Of a stretch of DNA of 64,000 nucleotides, positions 48,181-58,787 are shown piece by piece. The DNA comes from CAWJLE01 sp963843645 (GTDB taxonomy: Bacteria; Chloroflexota; Anaerolineae; DAOTYC01): the NCBI GenBank assembly GCA_963843645.1, contig CAWJLE010000004.1:41374-105373 (forward strand), in the 5' to 3' direction. The notes under the pieces were generated by a model that was not told the origin of the DNA, did not search any database, and worked only from the letters and a program-made list of their open reading frames with translations. Within the stretch, counting starts at the first letter, position 1, and each line of letters begins with the position of its first letter. The translations under genes and the position numbers were made by a program.

Positions 48181-48715
48181 CCCTTCTCGCCGCCGTGAAT
48201 CGGCTAACAGATATCTGGATTTCGGCCGAATTTGCATGTGCGCAGATTTGGGTATAATAGACTGTAGCAGGCGACGTACCCGGGACCTTCGTTCCGGGCC
48301 CTCTGAAAGCCTGATTGGATCTCCACGACGCACGTGAGTGAAACACAGCCTCAGACTCGGCAGTTCTGTTATCACCAGTTAGTCTTCCATTCAGCGGATT
48401 CAACGGCCGCTCCGTTCCAAAGAGCCAGGCCCCGAGGACCCTAACGGGGCGAGGCAACTCCTGACGTCGTTGGCGACTTGTCGCCCTCTGAAACGTCACG
48501 TTTGTGACCTTCGCACTGACGTGTTGAAGGCATATCTTGCATCCCAACCAACTCCCGCACTCTTCTCTACTTTGTGAACGGTGCTGTATTTCTCTTCATC
48601 GGATAGTCTCCATAGCATCCTCTCAGGAGGTGAAGATGAGCTAGCGACTCACGAGGCCATCGAATCTGCGCTCGACAGTATGACCGACTCACGCGTTCTG
48701 GAGAGGAGAAATCCA
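48181..48715. other. Intergenic region and leader of the multicopper oxidase gene
   Basis: It holds a promoter (48231-48258) and a leader of about 450 bases. A CCCCG/CGGGG hairpin lies near 48430-48450. Nothing else is recognised. Confidence 0.45.
48231..48258 (+). promoter_or_regulatory. Probable promoter of the redox region
   Basis: TTTGCA (48231-48236), 16 bases, perfect TATAAT (48253-48258). Confidence 0.5.
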
Positions 48716-51700
48716 TTGGTCACTCGCAAGATGTTCGAGAGGATGTTCGTCATTCTGGTTCTCTGCTCGCTTGTTCTGAGTGGAACAGTGACTGTGCGGG
48801 CACAAGGCCCGGGGACGGAGGGAATCCGGGAGAAATACGCACAGAAGTTGCAGGATTGGAGGAAGCTGGCGGAGGCCAGGGTCACGCCTGCCGAGCGGCA
48901 GGCCGCAGCACAGCGCCAGGCGAAAGCCAAATTCAAGCTCCCCGAGCTAGGCGCCGCGCTGATGGCTGCGCCGGGCTCGGCCCCTCACTATTTCAGTCGT
49001 CCGAACTTTGCCAACAGCCCGCTGCCGTGGTTCCCGGTCACGCAGACACTTTCCCTCTCCACGACCTACACGTATTACCTGCCGGAAGTCTATCCCAGCA
49101 GTACTACCACCATTACCGGCGGCATTCGCAAGTTTGTGGATACGTTGCCAGGCTTGACTTCGGCCAACAAAAACAACCTGGGGCAGTACATCCCCGTCGC
49201 CGTCCCAGACCGGAGCAGCTATCCCGGCTCGGATTACTATGAGATCGCCCTGGTGGAGTACGAGGAGCAGATGCACTCCGACCTGCCGCCGACCAAGCTG
49301 CGCGGCTACGTGCAGCTGAATGGCGGCGACTCCACTCCCCATTATATGGGACCGACGATCGTCGCCCAGAAGGACGTCCCGGTGCGGGTCAAGTTCTACA
49401 ACCTCCTGCCCACGGGCGAAGCCGGCAACCTGTTCATTCCGGTCGACACAACCTTGATGGGCGCGGGCGCCGGGCCGGACATGAGCATGAACGAGCCGGA
49501 TCCGCAGAACCCGAGGTGCGGGAAGCTGCCGAAGCCGGCTGATTGTTACACCGAGAATCGGTCGATCATCCACCTGCACGGTGGCATATCTCCCTGGATC
49601 AGCGACGGCACGCCCCATCAGTGGATCACACCGGCGGGTGAAAGCACGACGTATCCGCAGGGCGTGAGCGTGGTCCCAGTGCCCGACATGGGCGATAGCG
49701 GCGATCCGACCGACGGCGTGATGACCTTCTACTATACCAATCAGCAGAGCGCCCGGTTGTTGTTCTACCACGACCATGCCTGGGGCATCACCCGCCTGAA
49801 CGTCTACGCCGGCGGGGCCGCGCCCTACCTGATCCGCGATGATACTGAGAACGCGCTGGTCAACCAGGGGCTCATCCCTCCCTATAGCGACGAAATCCCA
49901 CTGGTCGTCCAGGACAAGACCTTCGTGCCAAGCCTGCGGCAGCTCGCCGTGCAGGACGAGACCTGGGACGTCGATCGTTGGGGCGAACCCGGCGGCCTGT
50001 GGGCGCCGCACGTCTACCTGCCGAATCAGAATCCGGGCGACAGCTCCGGCGTCAACGCATTCGGACGGTGGGACTACGGACCGTGGTTCCACCCGCCCAC
50101 CCTGGGCATCGACCATGGAGTGATCGCCAACCCATACTACGATCCGAATTGCGACCCCGACGTCACGTGGTGCGAGCCTCCTCTCATGCCCGGTACGCCT
50201 TACGTCTCGATGGGCATGGAAGCCTTTAACGACACGCCCATCGTCAACGGCACTGCCTACCCCACCCTGACGGTGGACCCCAAGTCCTACCGGTTCCGCA
50301 TCCTGAACGCGGCCAACGATCGCTTCTTCAACTTCTCGCTCTACCAGGCGATCGATGCCAACGGAGTGAAGTGCGACCGCAACAACACCAATCCGGCCCC
50401 AGAAAGCACCGGCGTCGCGTGCACCGAGGTCGCCCTGAATCCCGCGGAAGTTGAGGCCGCTCTGACCGACTCGACGGTCGTTCCCAGCCCCGTCGGGGGC
50501 GCGGAGGGTCCGCACTGGATTCAGATCGGCACCGAAGGCGGTTTCCTGCCGGCGCCGGCTGAGATCGCGCCCCAGCCCATCACCTGGGTGACCGATATGA
50601 AGAGGTTCGACTTCGGCAACGTCGACAAACACTCGCTACTGGTCGCCCCCGCCGAGCGCGTCGACGTGATCGTCGACTTCTCCCGGTACGCGGGCCAGAC
50701 GCTGATGCTGTACAACGACGCACCCGCGGCCTTCCCGGCACGCGACCCACGCTATGACTACTACACGGGCGACGCCGACCAGAGGACCACTGGCGGCGCG
50801 CCACCGACGCTGCCTGGATACGGGCCCAATACGCGAACCGTCATGCAGATCAAGGTCAACGCTGCATCCCCGGCTCCGGCTTTCAACCTGTCCGCGCTCC
50901 AGGCGGCTTTCGCCCACCATGCCGACGGATCGGGCGTGTTTGAGAGCGGGCAGAATCCGATCATCGTGGGGCAGAGTGCCTACAACTCCGCGTATGGCAC
51001 TTCGTTCCAGGAGAATGGGCCGAATGCGGGCCTGGTGCAGATCTTTGACATCACCAGCACCTTCAAGACACTATCCGGGGGCGCGGCAGGCGATTCGCTT
51101 TCGTTCTATCTCGAGCCCAAGTCGATCCACGACGAGATGGGCGCCGCCTACGATCAGCAGTATGGGCGCATGAGCTGGGATGTTGGGGGTAGAGGCGCCG
51201 AACCCCCAGGCGGACCTGCAGAACGTCATCCTGTACCCGTACACGTTCCCGTCGCCAGACGTCCTCAAGGGCGTCGTCGTGACAGGGACGACCGACAGTC
51301 TGGTAGTGACCCCTATCACCTCGACCGTCGACGGGACACAGATCTGGAGGATCACACACAACGGCGTAGACACGCACCCCATCCACTGGCACCTGTACGA
51401 TGCGCAATTGATCAACCGGGTCGGTTGGGATGGGGCCGTCCGCAGACCTGACGCCAACGAAGTGGGCTGGAAAGACACGATCCGCATCAGCCCGTTGGAG
51501 GACACGATCGTCGCCATCCGGCCGATCATCCCGCATTACCCCTTCGACCTACCCAACAGCATCCGGCTCCTCAATCCGTCGATGCCCGAAGGCGCCGTGC
51601 TCGCCGACATCAACGCCGTGCCCAACCTGGGATTCAACCCGGCGGGCGACCCGATCGAGATTGTGAACCACTACGTGAACTATGGGTTGGAGCACGTCTG

Positions 51701-52094
51701 GCACTGCCACATCCTCAGCCACGAAGAGATGGACATGATGCATGCGCTGTCGTTTGCAATTCCACCTATCGCACCTGCCAACCTGGTGGTCACTGCCACA
51801 GTCCCCATCACCAACGTGACCTTGACCTGGGACGACACCTCCAAGAACGAGACCTCGTGGAGGATACAGAGAGGCGGCCAGACGGTGGCGACGATAGCCT
51901 CGACCACCGGGCCGACGCTGGGGCAGGTGACCTACGTCGACACCAGCCCTGTCACCGCGACGCTGCCGATCACTTACCAGGTGCTGGCCAACAACCTGGT
52001 CGGCGACGACTTTGCCTACACGGCCGGACCGGACTTCCCTACCATGTCGCTCGACTCCGAACCGTCCAATGTGGCCACGTTGGCGGCCCCTTGA
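48716..52094 (+). CDS. Secreted multicopper oxidase with C-terminal fibronectin III-like domain (one frame break)
   Basis: About 1125 residues. I prefer TTG 48716, preceded by GAGGAG at good distance; the signal peptide is FERMFVILVLCSLVLSGTVT. Copper-binding motifs are all present: IHLHGG, FYHDHAWG, HPIHWHLYD and HVWHCHILSHEEMDMMHA (type 1 Cys with flanking His, and trinuclear-site His). The frame breaks at about 51175, where one G too many separates YGRMSW from MLGVEAPNPQ. After the oxidase, PANLVVTATVPITNVTLTWD begins an Fn3-like domain. Large enzymes of this kind oxidise Mn(II), Fe(II) or phenolics outside the cell. It lies next to a multihaem cytochrome gene. Confidence 0.88.
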
Positions 52095-52134
52095 CGTACC
52101 GGCGGCGTTCTCGCCGTAGGTTGTGAGTTGCACC

Positions 52135-52161
52135 GGGGGAGAGAGCAGCGCTCTCTCCCCC
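52135..52161 (+). terminator. Hairpin after the multicopper oxidase gene
   Basis: A 12-bp perfect stem (52135-52146 with 52150-52161) with an AGC loop, 40 bases after the stop; no T run. Confidence 0.6.
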
Positions 52162-52590
52162 TCACCAATCCCAATTCAGGAGGCCGCCGCGAACGAGGCG
52201 GGTCTGAGCCCGAGAGGTGACATAAACGACAACTGAATGAACATCGAATACGCACATTTGACTTGTATAGAATCTTCGTCTATTCTAGCGTCAAATGTCA
52301 TCGGAAGGTGTTCTTCTGCATGCGATGGACACGTGTTCAGTCAAACGCGGAGGCCACTACCCTCATCGCTGCCGCAATTCCGGCGAACTGGGGTAACCGT
52401 CGAGCACATCCTGCATTCCAATCAGGTGCAACGTGCCGCTCGCTGCCGGCCCCAGTTGCCTGGGTTTGCGGGGAGGCGTTGTGAGAAAGGAGGTGCCGCC
52501 AACCGAAGGTAGAGCGCAGCATCCCAGGAAACACTGCCCGCAGCTTCTGGAGAGTCTACCAGACAAAATAAGGTCGAAGGAGGCGTCAAG
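52162..52590. other. Intergenic region before the multihaem cytochrome
   Basis: It contains the AT-rich inverted repeat at 52255-52297. No gene is supported. Confidence 0.45.
52255..52297. promoter_or_regulatory. AT-rich inverted repeat, possible operator or hairpin
   Basis: CATTTGAC (52255-52262) and GTCAAATG (52290-52297) are perfect arms. Inside them TAGAAT pairs with ATTCTA. It lies about 300 bases upstream of the cytochrome gene in otherwise GC-rich DNA, and contains TTGACT and TATAGAAT, so it could overlap a promoter. Confidence 0.4.
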
Positions 52591-54900
52591 ATGTCAAAGA
52601 GCTTCATCGTTGTATGGATTTGCGTAGTCTTGCTGTTGGGTGTCGCTCTGATCGTCGGCTTTGGTTCCGCCGCGCCTGTTGGGGCCGCCGGTCCCGCTGG
52701 CCCTGCCGGCGCTGCCACAGTCGCCGATCGTCCAACCTGAATCTTGTGTAATCTGTCATCAATGAAATGGGCGCCAAGCATCAGGCGTCCTATGATGAGT
52801 TGTATCAGGATGGCGTCATAAAAGTTACCGATTTGGCTTACTCGCATCACTGCTACGAACACGACCACGGTGACTTTCAAGATGACCAAGAATGGCGCTC
52901 CTTTCGATGCCCGAGACGCAGATTCTCTGGCCATCTACTTTGCGCCGTATACCGGCACGAGTTTCCAGTTCGAACCCGGCTGCCGAAAGCCTGTCCCTGC
53001 TTGGGGAAGCTGACCTATGATGGTGCCGGTGGATCACGAGCACCCTGGTCGGGGATGCGCCCGGACGTGAGCAATACGCCCGGCCTCATCGTGCTGTACG
53101 GCACGGATGAGGTTGTCGGTCAGCTTCCCGCTCGCATCCGACAGGGCAAGTACCCGTTTGCGGCTCTGCTGAAGACCGGAAGCGGCGTCGATTACGTTTC
53201 TCCCGCCAATGCGTCCGGCTGCGAAAAATGCCACACGGTGCCCTACCTCAAGCATGGTTACATCTACGGCGAGGTCAATCACGATCCCGGCAACCGACTT
53301 CTACACCTGCAAAGCCTGCCACCTGGACAACGGCGAGGGCGGCCATCTCGAATGGCAGCTCTCTGGTTAACGATCCGCCGCTGGCTGCCGGCGTATCTCG
53401 CCAGGCAAAACGAAGTTGACGCCTGAGCAGGAAGCCCAATACGCATATCCAACGACGCTCATGAACGACGTGCATATGTCGCATGCCATGGAGTTCCCCT
53501 ATCCTCAGTCCATGTCGAACTGCGTCACCTGCCACGAAGGCAAACTGGATACCGTATTGGCGGATGCCAACTTCAAGGTGCAGACCTGCAAGAGCTGTCA
53601 CCCCGTGACCGGTGCGAAAGGTGCCAGTCGTACGACACCACTCGACCTCGCACTGAAGACCATCTTGCCCTCACCGATCCACGACTCGATGGATCTGAAT
53701 ACGACGGACTGCACCACCTGCCATGGCGAGGGCAAGGCGGCTCCGGCTTTCAACCAGATCCACACCGGCTACGAGAAGGACATCTACACCGCCGACGGGC
53801 TGAAGTACTCCAAAGCCATCAGCGTCACGATCGACAGCGCGTCCTTCGACGGCAACAAGCTCGACATCAAGTTCAGCGCGGCGCGAGTCGCCGGACATTC
53901 CCGGGCTCGATGTGGCGCAGATTACACCCACCGTGCTGGTCGGACTTGTACGGCTGGGACACAAAGGACTACATCATCGGCCCGCACGAAAGACTCACTG
54001 ACGACAACGGCGACGGCAAGATCGACGACCAGTGATCAGACGAGCCCTGGAGTATGTCGTCGGTGCAGCAGCACCCGCGCGTTCACTACCGTGTCGGCAG
54101 CAGGCGGCAGTTGGGAGGTTGTCGCAGACCTGTCGACGTGGGCCAACTTGATCGCCGATGGGACCGTGAAGAGAGTGGAGATCGGGGTCATGCCGACTCT
54201 GGTAAATGCTGCACGGGGTGATGCTCGCACTCAATGCCCCTTCCCGGACCTTCGACCTTGGTGCCAATGCCTTTGCCGATGGCTACTACAGCCCCATCGC
54301 AAAGGTCGCGGATGGCTGCAACAACTGCCACGATGCGCTGGCGACAACCTTCCACACGCCGGATAGAGGCGGGAACATCGTCGTCTGCAGAATGTGTCAC
54401 ATCACGAAGAGCGGCGCGTCTCACCTGGAGATGCAGTCGAGGTCGATCGATTCCTACGTCCACGCGATCCATTCAGGCCAGGCGTTCGACATCGGCAACA
54501 TCGACTTCTCCGACCCGGTGGCGGCCCTGCACTACAACGAGCACATCGAGTTCCCGTTCCCGACGCATGGCATCACGAGACTGTGACGCCTGCCACACGA
54601 AGGACTCGAACAACGTGCCGGATCAGTCCAAAGTCGCTGCCCGGTCTGCTTTCGGCATCCGCTGAAGTCAAGGGCTGGGACCGAAAGATCGGCGACGTGC
54701 CGTCTTACGTCACCGGTCCCGCTTCCAGAGCCTGCGGTGGATGCCACCGAGCCGAGATGATCAACGAGGATGACGCCGTGAGCGAGCTGATCTCCTTCAA
54801 CCAGCACACCAAGCTGGGCGGCTACATGATCGAAGCGGGAGATGATCCCGCCGGCACCCTCAGCACGGTGATCGACGAGATCATGGCGATCTTCAAGTAG
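52591..54900 (+). CDS. OmcA/MtrC-like decahaem c-type cytochrome (frame broken)
   Basis: GAAGGAGG precedes ATG 52591. A signal or anchor helix (SFIVVWICVVLLLGVALIVG) and a Gly/Ala/Pro stretch lead into ten CxxCH motifs across three frames: CVICH 52745, CEKCH 53220, CKACH 53308, CVTCH 53521, CKSCH 53587, CTTCH 53710, CNNCH 54317, CRMCH 54386, CDACH 54582 and CGGCH 54733. Between the first two is a beta-rich domain (FKMTKNGAPFDARDADSLAI), and another follows the sixth. This order matches OmcA/MtrC-family cytochromes, which move electrons to extracellular acceptors. At least nine one-base breaks occur, yet all ten motifs survive. Confidence 0.88.
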
Positions 54901-54932
54901 CGGCTTCGCACCCACACCTCCCACAGTTAAGA

Positions 54933-54957
54933 AAAAAGGGCCCTCGGGGCCCTTTTT
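54933..54957 (+). terminator. Rho-independent terminator
   Basis: AAAAAGGGCC (54933-54942) pairs with GGCCCTTTTT (54948-54957): GC stem plus T5 tract, 33 bases after the cytochrome stop. Confidence 0.85.
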
Positions 54958-55494
54958 CGTGTGCACCGGCGGGGCGGAATGTGTCCCTGCGACGTGCAAG
55001 GGGAACCGTTACGGGAACCGGCCGTATCCTGGCATGCTTTTTGCTTAGGTCTCAGCCCGGGGCTTGCGGCCCCTGAGCCAGGGCTGGGCGCCGGGAGCCG
55101 CCGATCGATCGATGCAATAATACGGGCATGTTTCACCTCATGCAGAATCGGAGCCGGGGTCGAACCATCAGTTTGTGAATTCGAGCCCCAACGGTAGGGT
55201 CCACGGTAATTCCCCTTACATACAATGGGGCTCGTTGCGACTAGACTATTCCATAATGATCATATGTTACAAGTCTCATAAGCAACTAGTATCCAACTGG
55301 AATAGACGAGGGTGACGGGCAGGGAGATCCGGCCAGGGCAGGCGGTGTTTGGGCAGCCGCGGGCACTGGGGTTGTGCCAAGCGGTCACCGCCCGCAAGCC
55401 TGTGAACTGCTGGAGTGTGACTTGCGACGTCTGAGGAGCTTCCGAAGTCGGTACAGCTCCTGATCACAAAATCATGAGTCAAGGGAGTAATCAA
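54958..55494. other. Intergenic, nothing firm
   Basis: About 540 bases. A TTCGA-containing patch near 55150-55190 recalls a tRNA T-loop but does not fold into a tRNA. An AT-rich patch at 55240-55290 could hold the promoter of the FmdE-like gene; I could not define hexamers. Confidence 0.35.
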
Positions 55495-56100
55495 GTGTCT
55501 GCTGATATGAAGGCTTTGTTGGAGATGGGGTTGGCTTTTCATGGGCACAAGTGCCCGGCGATGCCGATGGGCTTGCGAGCGGCGACGGCCGCGATGGAAG
55601 CGTTGGGCGTGTCGCGTGCCGGAAACGAGCGAGCTTGTGGCGCTGGTGGAGCTGGACGAGGACCATTGCGCGACGTGCTTCGCCGACGGGATTCAGGTGG
55701 CGACCGGCTGCACGTTCGGCAAGGGCAACATCAAGAAGCTGCACTATGGCAAGTGGGGCGTGACGCTCATCGACAAAAAGCGCGGCAAGGCGGTCCGCGT
55801 GGCGCCGCTGGCGGCCGCGATGGAGCGCAACAGTCAGTCAGAGTTCATGGCCGGCGCAAACAGGGCGTTCCGCCGACGCAGATCCCGGCCGAGATCGCGG
55901 ATCCCCTGGTCGACGCGGTGATGAATGCGCCGGTGGAGAAGTTGTTCAAAGTCGGTCCAGGTGTCGATTACGAGTGGAAGGACGCGCCGCACACGTTCGA
56001 AGCGGCTGTGTGCGAGGGTTGCGGCGAGATGGTCGTCGAGCGGAACCTGCGCGTCAAGGCCGGCAAAATCCTCTGCATTCCGTGCGCGAGCCAGAGCTAA
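55495..56100 (+). CDS. FmdE-like protein with C-terminal zinc ribbon (two compensating frame breaks)
   Basis: GTG 55495 has AAGGGAG 7 bases upstream, a better start than the earlier ATG. FHGHKCPAMPMGLRAATAAM, then (other frame) ELDEDHCATCFADGIQVATG and CTFGKGNIKKLHYGKWG, are the FmdE (formylmethanofuran dehydrogenase subunit E) domain with conserved His/Cys. Back in the first frame is the zinc ribbon CEGCGEMVVE...ILCIPC. Breaks fall near 55620 and 55855 and cancel. FmdE-like proteins outside methanogens are common and of uncertain function; there is no other Fmd/Fwd gene here. Confidence 0.8.
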   Translation: MSADMKALLEMGLAFHGHKCPAMPMGLRAATAAMEALGVSRAGNERACGAGGAGRGPLRDVLRRRDSGGDRLHVRQGQHQEAALWQVGRDAHRQKARQGGPRGAAGGRDGAQQSVRVHGRRKQGVPPTQIPAEIADPLVDAVMNAPVEKLFKVGPGVDYEWKDAPHTFEAAVCEGCGEMVVERNLRVKAGKILCIPCASQS

Positions 56101-56135
56101 TGGCCGGCGTCAGCGCGGCGCCACGGAGAGGCTGA

Positions 56136-56893
56136 ATGAATATCCTGTACGTCGCTCCTCCCATGTTCTTCTGCATCGCCTTCGTCTTTTCGATGTTGGG
56201 CATGGGAGGGTCTCAACTGTACATCCCTATCCTGTATTGGATGGGGCTCGATTTCAAGACCGAGGCGATACCGCTGGGCATGCTGCTGAACGTGATCAAC
56301 AGCGGCACTGCGGCCGTGACCTACGTGCGCCGGAAGATGGTCGTCTGGGGCATGGCCTTGCCCTTCGCCGTGTCCATGATCTTGCTGCCGCCGGTCGGGG
56401 CCTGGCTGAACGTTCAGCTGCCGACCAAGCCGCTGATCGCTTTCTTCGCAGTGTTTACGGCCGCGGCGGCCACTTTGATGCTGTCCGGCTGGCGTCCCAA
56501 GCGGGGTGAGATGACTCCCAGGGGCCGCGTCGCCTTGGGCCTCTCGGCCGGCAGTGTGCTGGGCCTGATCGCCGGGCTCATCGGACGGGGCGGCGGGTCG
56601 TTCATCGTGCCTTTGTTGTACATCGCCGGTCTGGAGGCGAAGACTGCGGCCGCGACGTCGGCGTTCGTCGTGACCTGGTCAGGACTGTCCAGCCTGGCCG
56701 CCCATCTCGCGACGGCGGCCAAACCAGACTGGGTGCTCTGGGCGAGTTGCTCGGTGGCGGTCTTCCTGGGCAGCCAGTTGGCTCCCGGGTCATGGCGGAC
56801 CGCCTGAAGCCGAAGGGGATCCGCACGATCTTCGGCGTCGTACTGTGGGGGGTGGCCATTCTGTTGTTCGTCAACGATGTGCTGCTCAAGTGA
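56136..56893 (+). CDS. TauE/SafE-family membrane exporter (frame break near the end)
   Basis: About 252 residues with seven or eight helices. MFFCIAFVFSMLGMGGSQLY and LGLIAGLIGRGGGSFIVPLL are the two inverted family repeats, with the GxGGG turns. Near 56785 the frame changes, after which ADRLKPKGIRTIFGVVLWGV and AILLFVNDVLLK complete the last helices. Family members export sulfite, sulfoacetate or other anions. It follows the FmdE-like gene by 35 bases and is probably co-transcribed. Confidence 0.82.
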
Positions 56894-57135
56894 TGGACTG
56901 GGTCTCCGGCACGATCGTTGGATGTGAGTCTTCGTCGTTCGTGCCGGAGACTGCCGGACTGATGGCTGTGAGAGAAGGATGAGCCATAGGTCGGAACAGT
57001 CTGCGCGAGGCAGCCTGAGACGCGGCGCGTGAGGACGTCACGGATGACCGCGCATGGCACGAACGTACGACGCACGTTCAACAGCCGCAAATCGAGCGTG
57101 TCCGCTCAAGCTTCCTCAGAATTGCATGCGGGCAG

Positions 57136-57171
57136 AAAAAAGGGGCCGCGATTTGTACATCGCGACCCTTT
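57136..57171 (-). terminator. Rho-independent terminator of the cytochrome c gene
   Basis: Read on the minus strand: AAAGGGTCGCGAT, a GTACAA loop, ATCGCGG and CCCC, then six T. Two small mismatches. It lies 60 bases after the stop. Confidence 0.75.
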
Positions 57172-57230
57172 CTCTCAGGAAACACACCAGGTTGTGGCCA
57201 TGGGTGTGCCTCAGACCGGTGGAGCAGGTC

Positions 57231-58091
57231 CTAGGGGCAGTACTGCGGCGTGTTCTTGACCGCTGGGACCGTCTTGATGAACGCAGCGATGTCCATCGCG
57301 TCCGCTTCAGTCAAGTTCTGATATCCCCCTTGCACCTGCTCTCGCATGAGCCTTTCGACGAGGGTGCCATCGGGTCGCTGGCCGGTCCGTAGCTCGTGGG
57401 CAATTTGCTCGGCCGTCCACTTGCCGATGCCGGTGTCATCATCCGACGTGATGTTGGCCGCGACGCTGGCGCCGGGGATCAGCCCACCGGCCAGGAACAT
57501 GGTCATGTCCGGCGAGCCGTCGGGCTTCATCGGCGTGTGGCAGTCGCTGCAGATGGCGATGGCGCTGACGAGATACTTACCGCGATCGACGCCAGTGGTC
57601 GGCGCCACCTTTGGGGCCGGCGCGGGCGCAGTGAATGGCGGCACCGGACCCTTGAGTGCATCCTTGGGAATCTCGTGCTCCACGGCCGGCAAGGTCATAA
57701 CGTAGGCGACCAGGTCGGCCACATCCTGATCGGCCAGGCCGCTGAACGACGGGTAGGGCATGGCCGGGAAGAGCTGCGTGCCCTCATCATCCTTGCCGGT
57801 ACGCATGGCAGCGATGATCTGGTCCGTAGTCCACTTGCCGATGCCCGTCGCCTGATCGGGTGTAATGTTCTTGGAGTACACTGCGCCGAACGGTCCTGCA
57901 AATGTCTCTCCACCGATGGCGTGGCCAAAGACGTCTGTATGGCAGCCGCAGCCGCCATTCACGTGGAACAGGTACTGCCCGCGCGTGGTGTCCCCGGTTG
58001 GCCCAGCGGCGAAGGCGGGCGCGCCCAGGGCGACTATCACCACGACCAAGGCAACAGTAGCGAACACCGGATGTTTGGTTCTGGACAGCAT
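57231..58091 (-). CDS. Secreted cytochrome c with two haem domains, one with an atypical CGCH site
   Basis: 286 residues; AAAGGAG lies 9 bases before the ATG. The signal peptide (about 28 residues, ending APAFA) is followed by two similar domains. Domain 2 (from GVDRGKYLVSAIAICSDCHT) has a normal CSDCH. Domain 1 (RGQYLFHVNGGCGCHTDVFG) has CGCH, one residue short of CxxCH. Each domain has NIT-x5-GIGKWT and the signature of gluconate/alcohol dehydrogenase-type cytochromes. A PAPAPK linker joins them. It probably carries electrons in the periplasm or at the cell surface. Confidence 0.88.
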   Translation of the reverse strand: MLSRTKHPVFATVALVVVIVALGAPAFAAGPTGDTTRGQYLFHVNGGCGCHTDVFGHAIGGETFAGPFGAVYSKNITPDQATGIGKWTTDQIIAAMRTGKDDEGTQLFPAMPYPSFSGLADQDVADLVAYVMTLPAVEHEIPKDALKGPVPPFTAPAPAPKVAPTTGVDRGKYLVSAIAICSDCHTPMKPDGSPDMTMFLAGGLIPGASVAANITSDDDTGIGKWTAEQIAHELRTGQRPDGTLVERLMREQVQGGYQNLTEADAMDIAAFIKTVPAVKNTPQYCP

Positions 58092-58191
58092 GACGTGTGC
58101 TCCTTTCGGTGTGGTGTCAAAAGCCGCGGATGTCGATCCAGTTAGGTGTTTCGATTCATAGGCGTCCTCCTTCGAAACCTGGCTCCCTATG

Positions 58192-58452
58192 GATCAGACA
58201 CTCAGGACGATTGCATCAAAATTGTTGCGCTCGTCCTGGCGATTGGAAATCGCGGCTAAGGGCGGCAAAGCCTGCCTGCGCAGGCTAAAACAGAATTGGT
58301 CGGCGTGGCCACTTCGTTACCAAGGATCGCGTTTTCAAGTCGCTTTTCCCTCGTTTTTAGCCTGCGCAGGCAGGCTTTGCCGCCCTTAGCCGCGATTTCC
58401 AATCGCCAGGACGAGCGCAACAATTTTGATGCAATCGCCGTGATCAGACACT
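58192..58452. mobile_element. MITE-like element: 83-bp perfect inverted arms flanked by an 11-bp direct repeat
   Basis: Arms 58208-58290 and 58355-58437 are perfect reverse complements around a 64-base centre. Outside them GATCAGACACT occurs at 58192-58202 and again at 58442-58452. There is no room for a transposase, so it would be non-autonomous. Each arm also holds a small palindrome (GCCTGCGCAGGC). It sits about 100 bases upstream of the cytochrome c gene start. Confidence 0.72.
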
Positions 58453-58736
58453 GAATAGCGAAGACTCCCTCCCGAATTACGGGCCAGAACTGAGATGAGA
58501 AGGGTCGAGGTAGTGTTGACGAACAGATCGAAACCGGAGAAGACGGGCCGGAACCTCTCAGGGGTGACGCCGTGCGAAGGACAGCCAAAGCTGAAGTCTC
58601 GACTAACCACTGCAGGTATTGTAGCAGGCCATCGAACATCAATCAAATCAGGTATTCTGATGTGGTCGGGCTCGCAATGCTCGGTCAACTGCCGTTAGCG
58701 ACCACTTGACCGGAGCGCGAGGGCGAGGTAGTAACG
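58453..58736. other. Intergenic, no feature seen
   Basis: Spacer between the inverted-repeat element and the terminator of the third ABC operon. Only short unsupported frames occur. Confidence 0.4.
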
Positions 58737-58771
58737 AGGTGCAACGCACGGTCGAACCGTGCGTTGCACCT
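58737..58771 (-). terminator. Perfect hairpin after the tandem binding-protein gene
   Basis: A 16-bp perfect stem (58737-58752 with 58756-58771) and a 3-base loop, 17 bases beyond the stop on the minus strand. Confidence 0.7.
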
Positions 58772-58787
58772 CTAGCGTCCGAGCAAC

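Noticed and set aside
55140..55195. tRNA-like TTCGA patches
   Set aside because: No acceptor, D or anticodon stem can be drawn on either strand.
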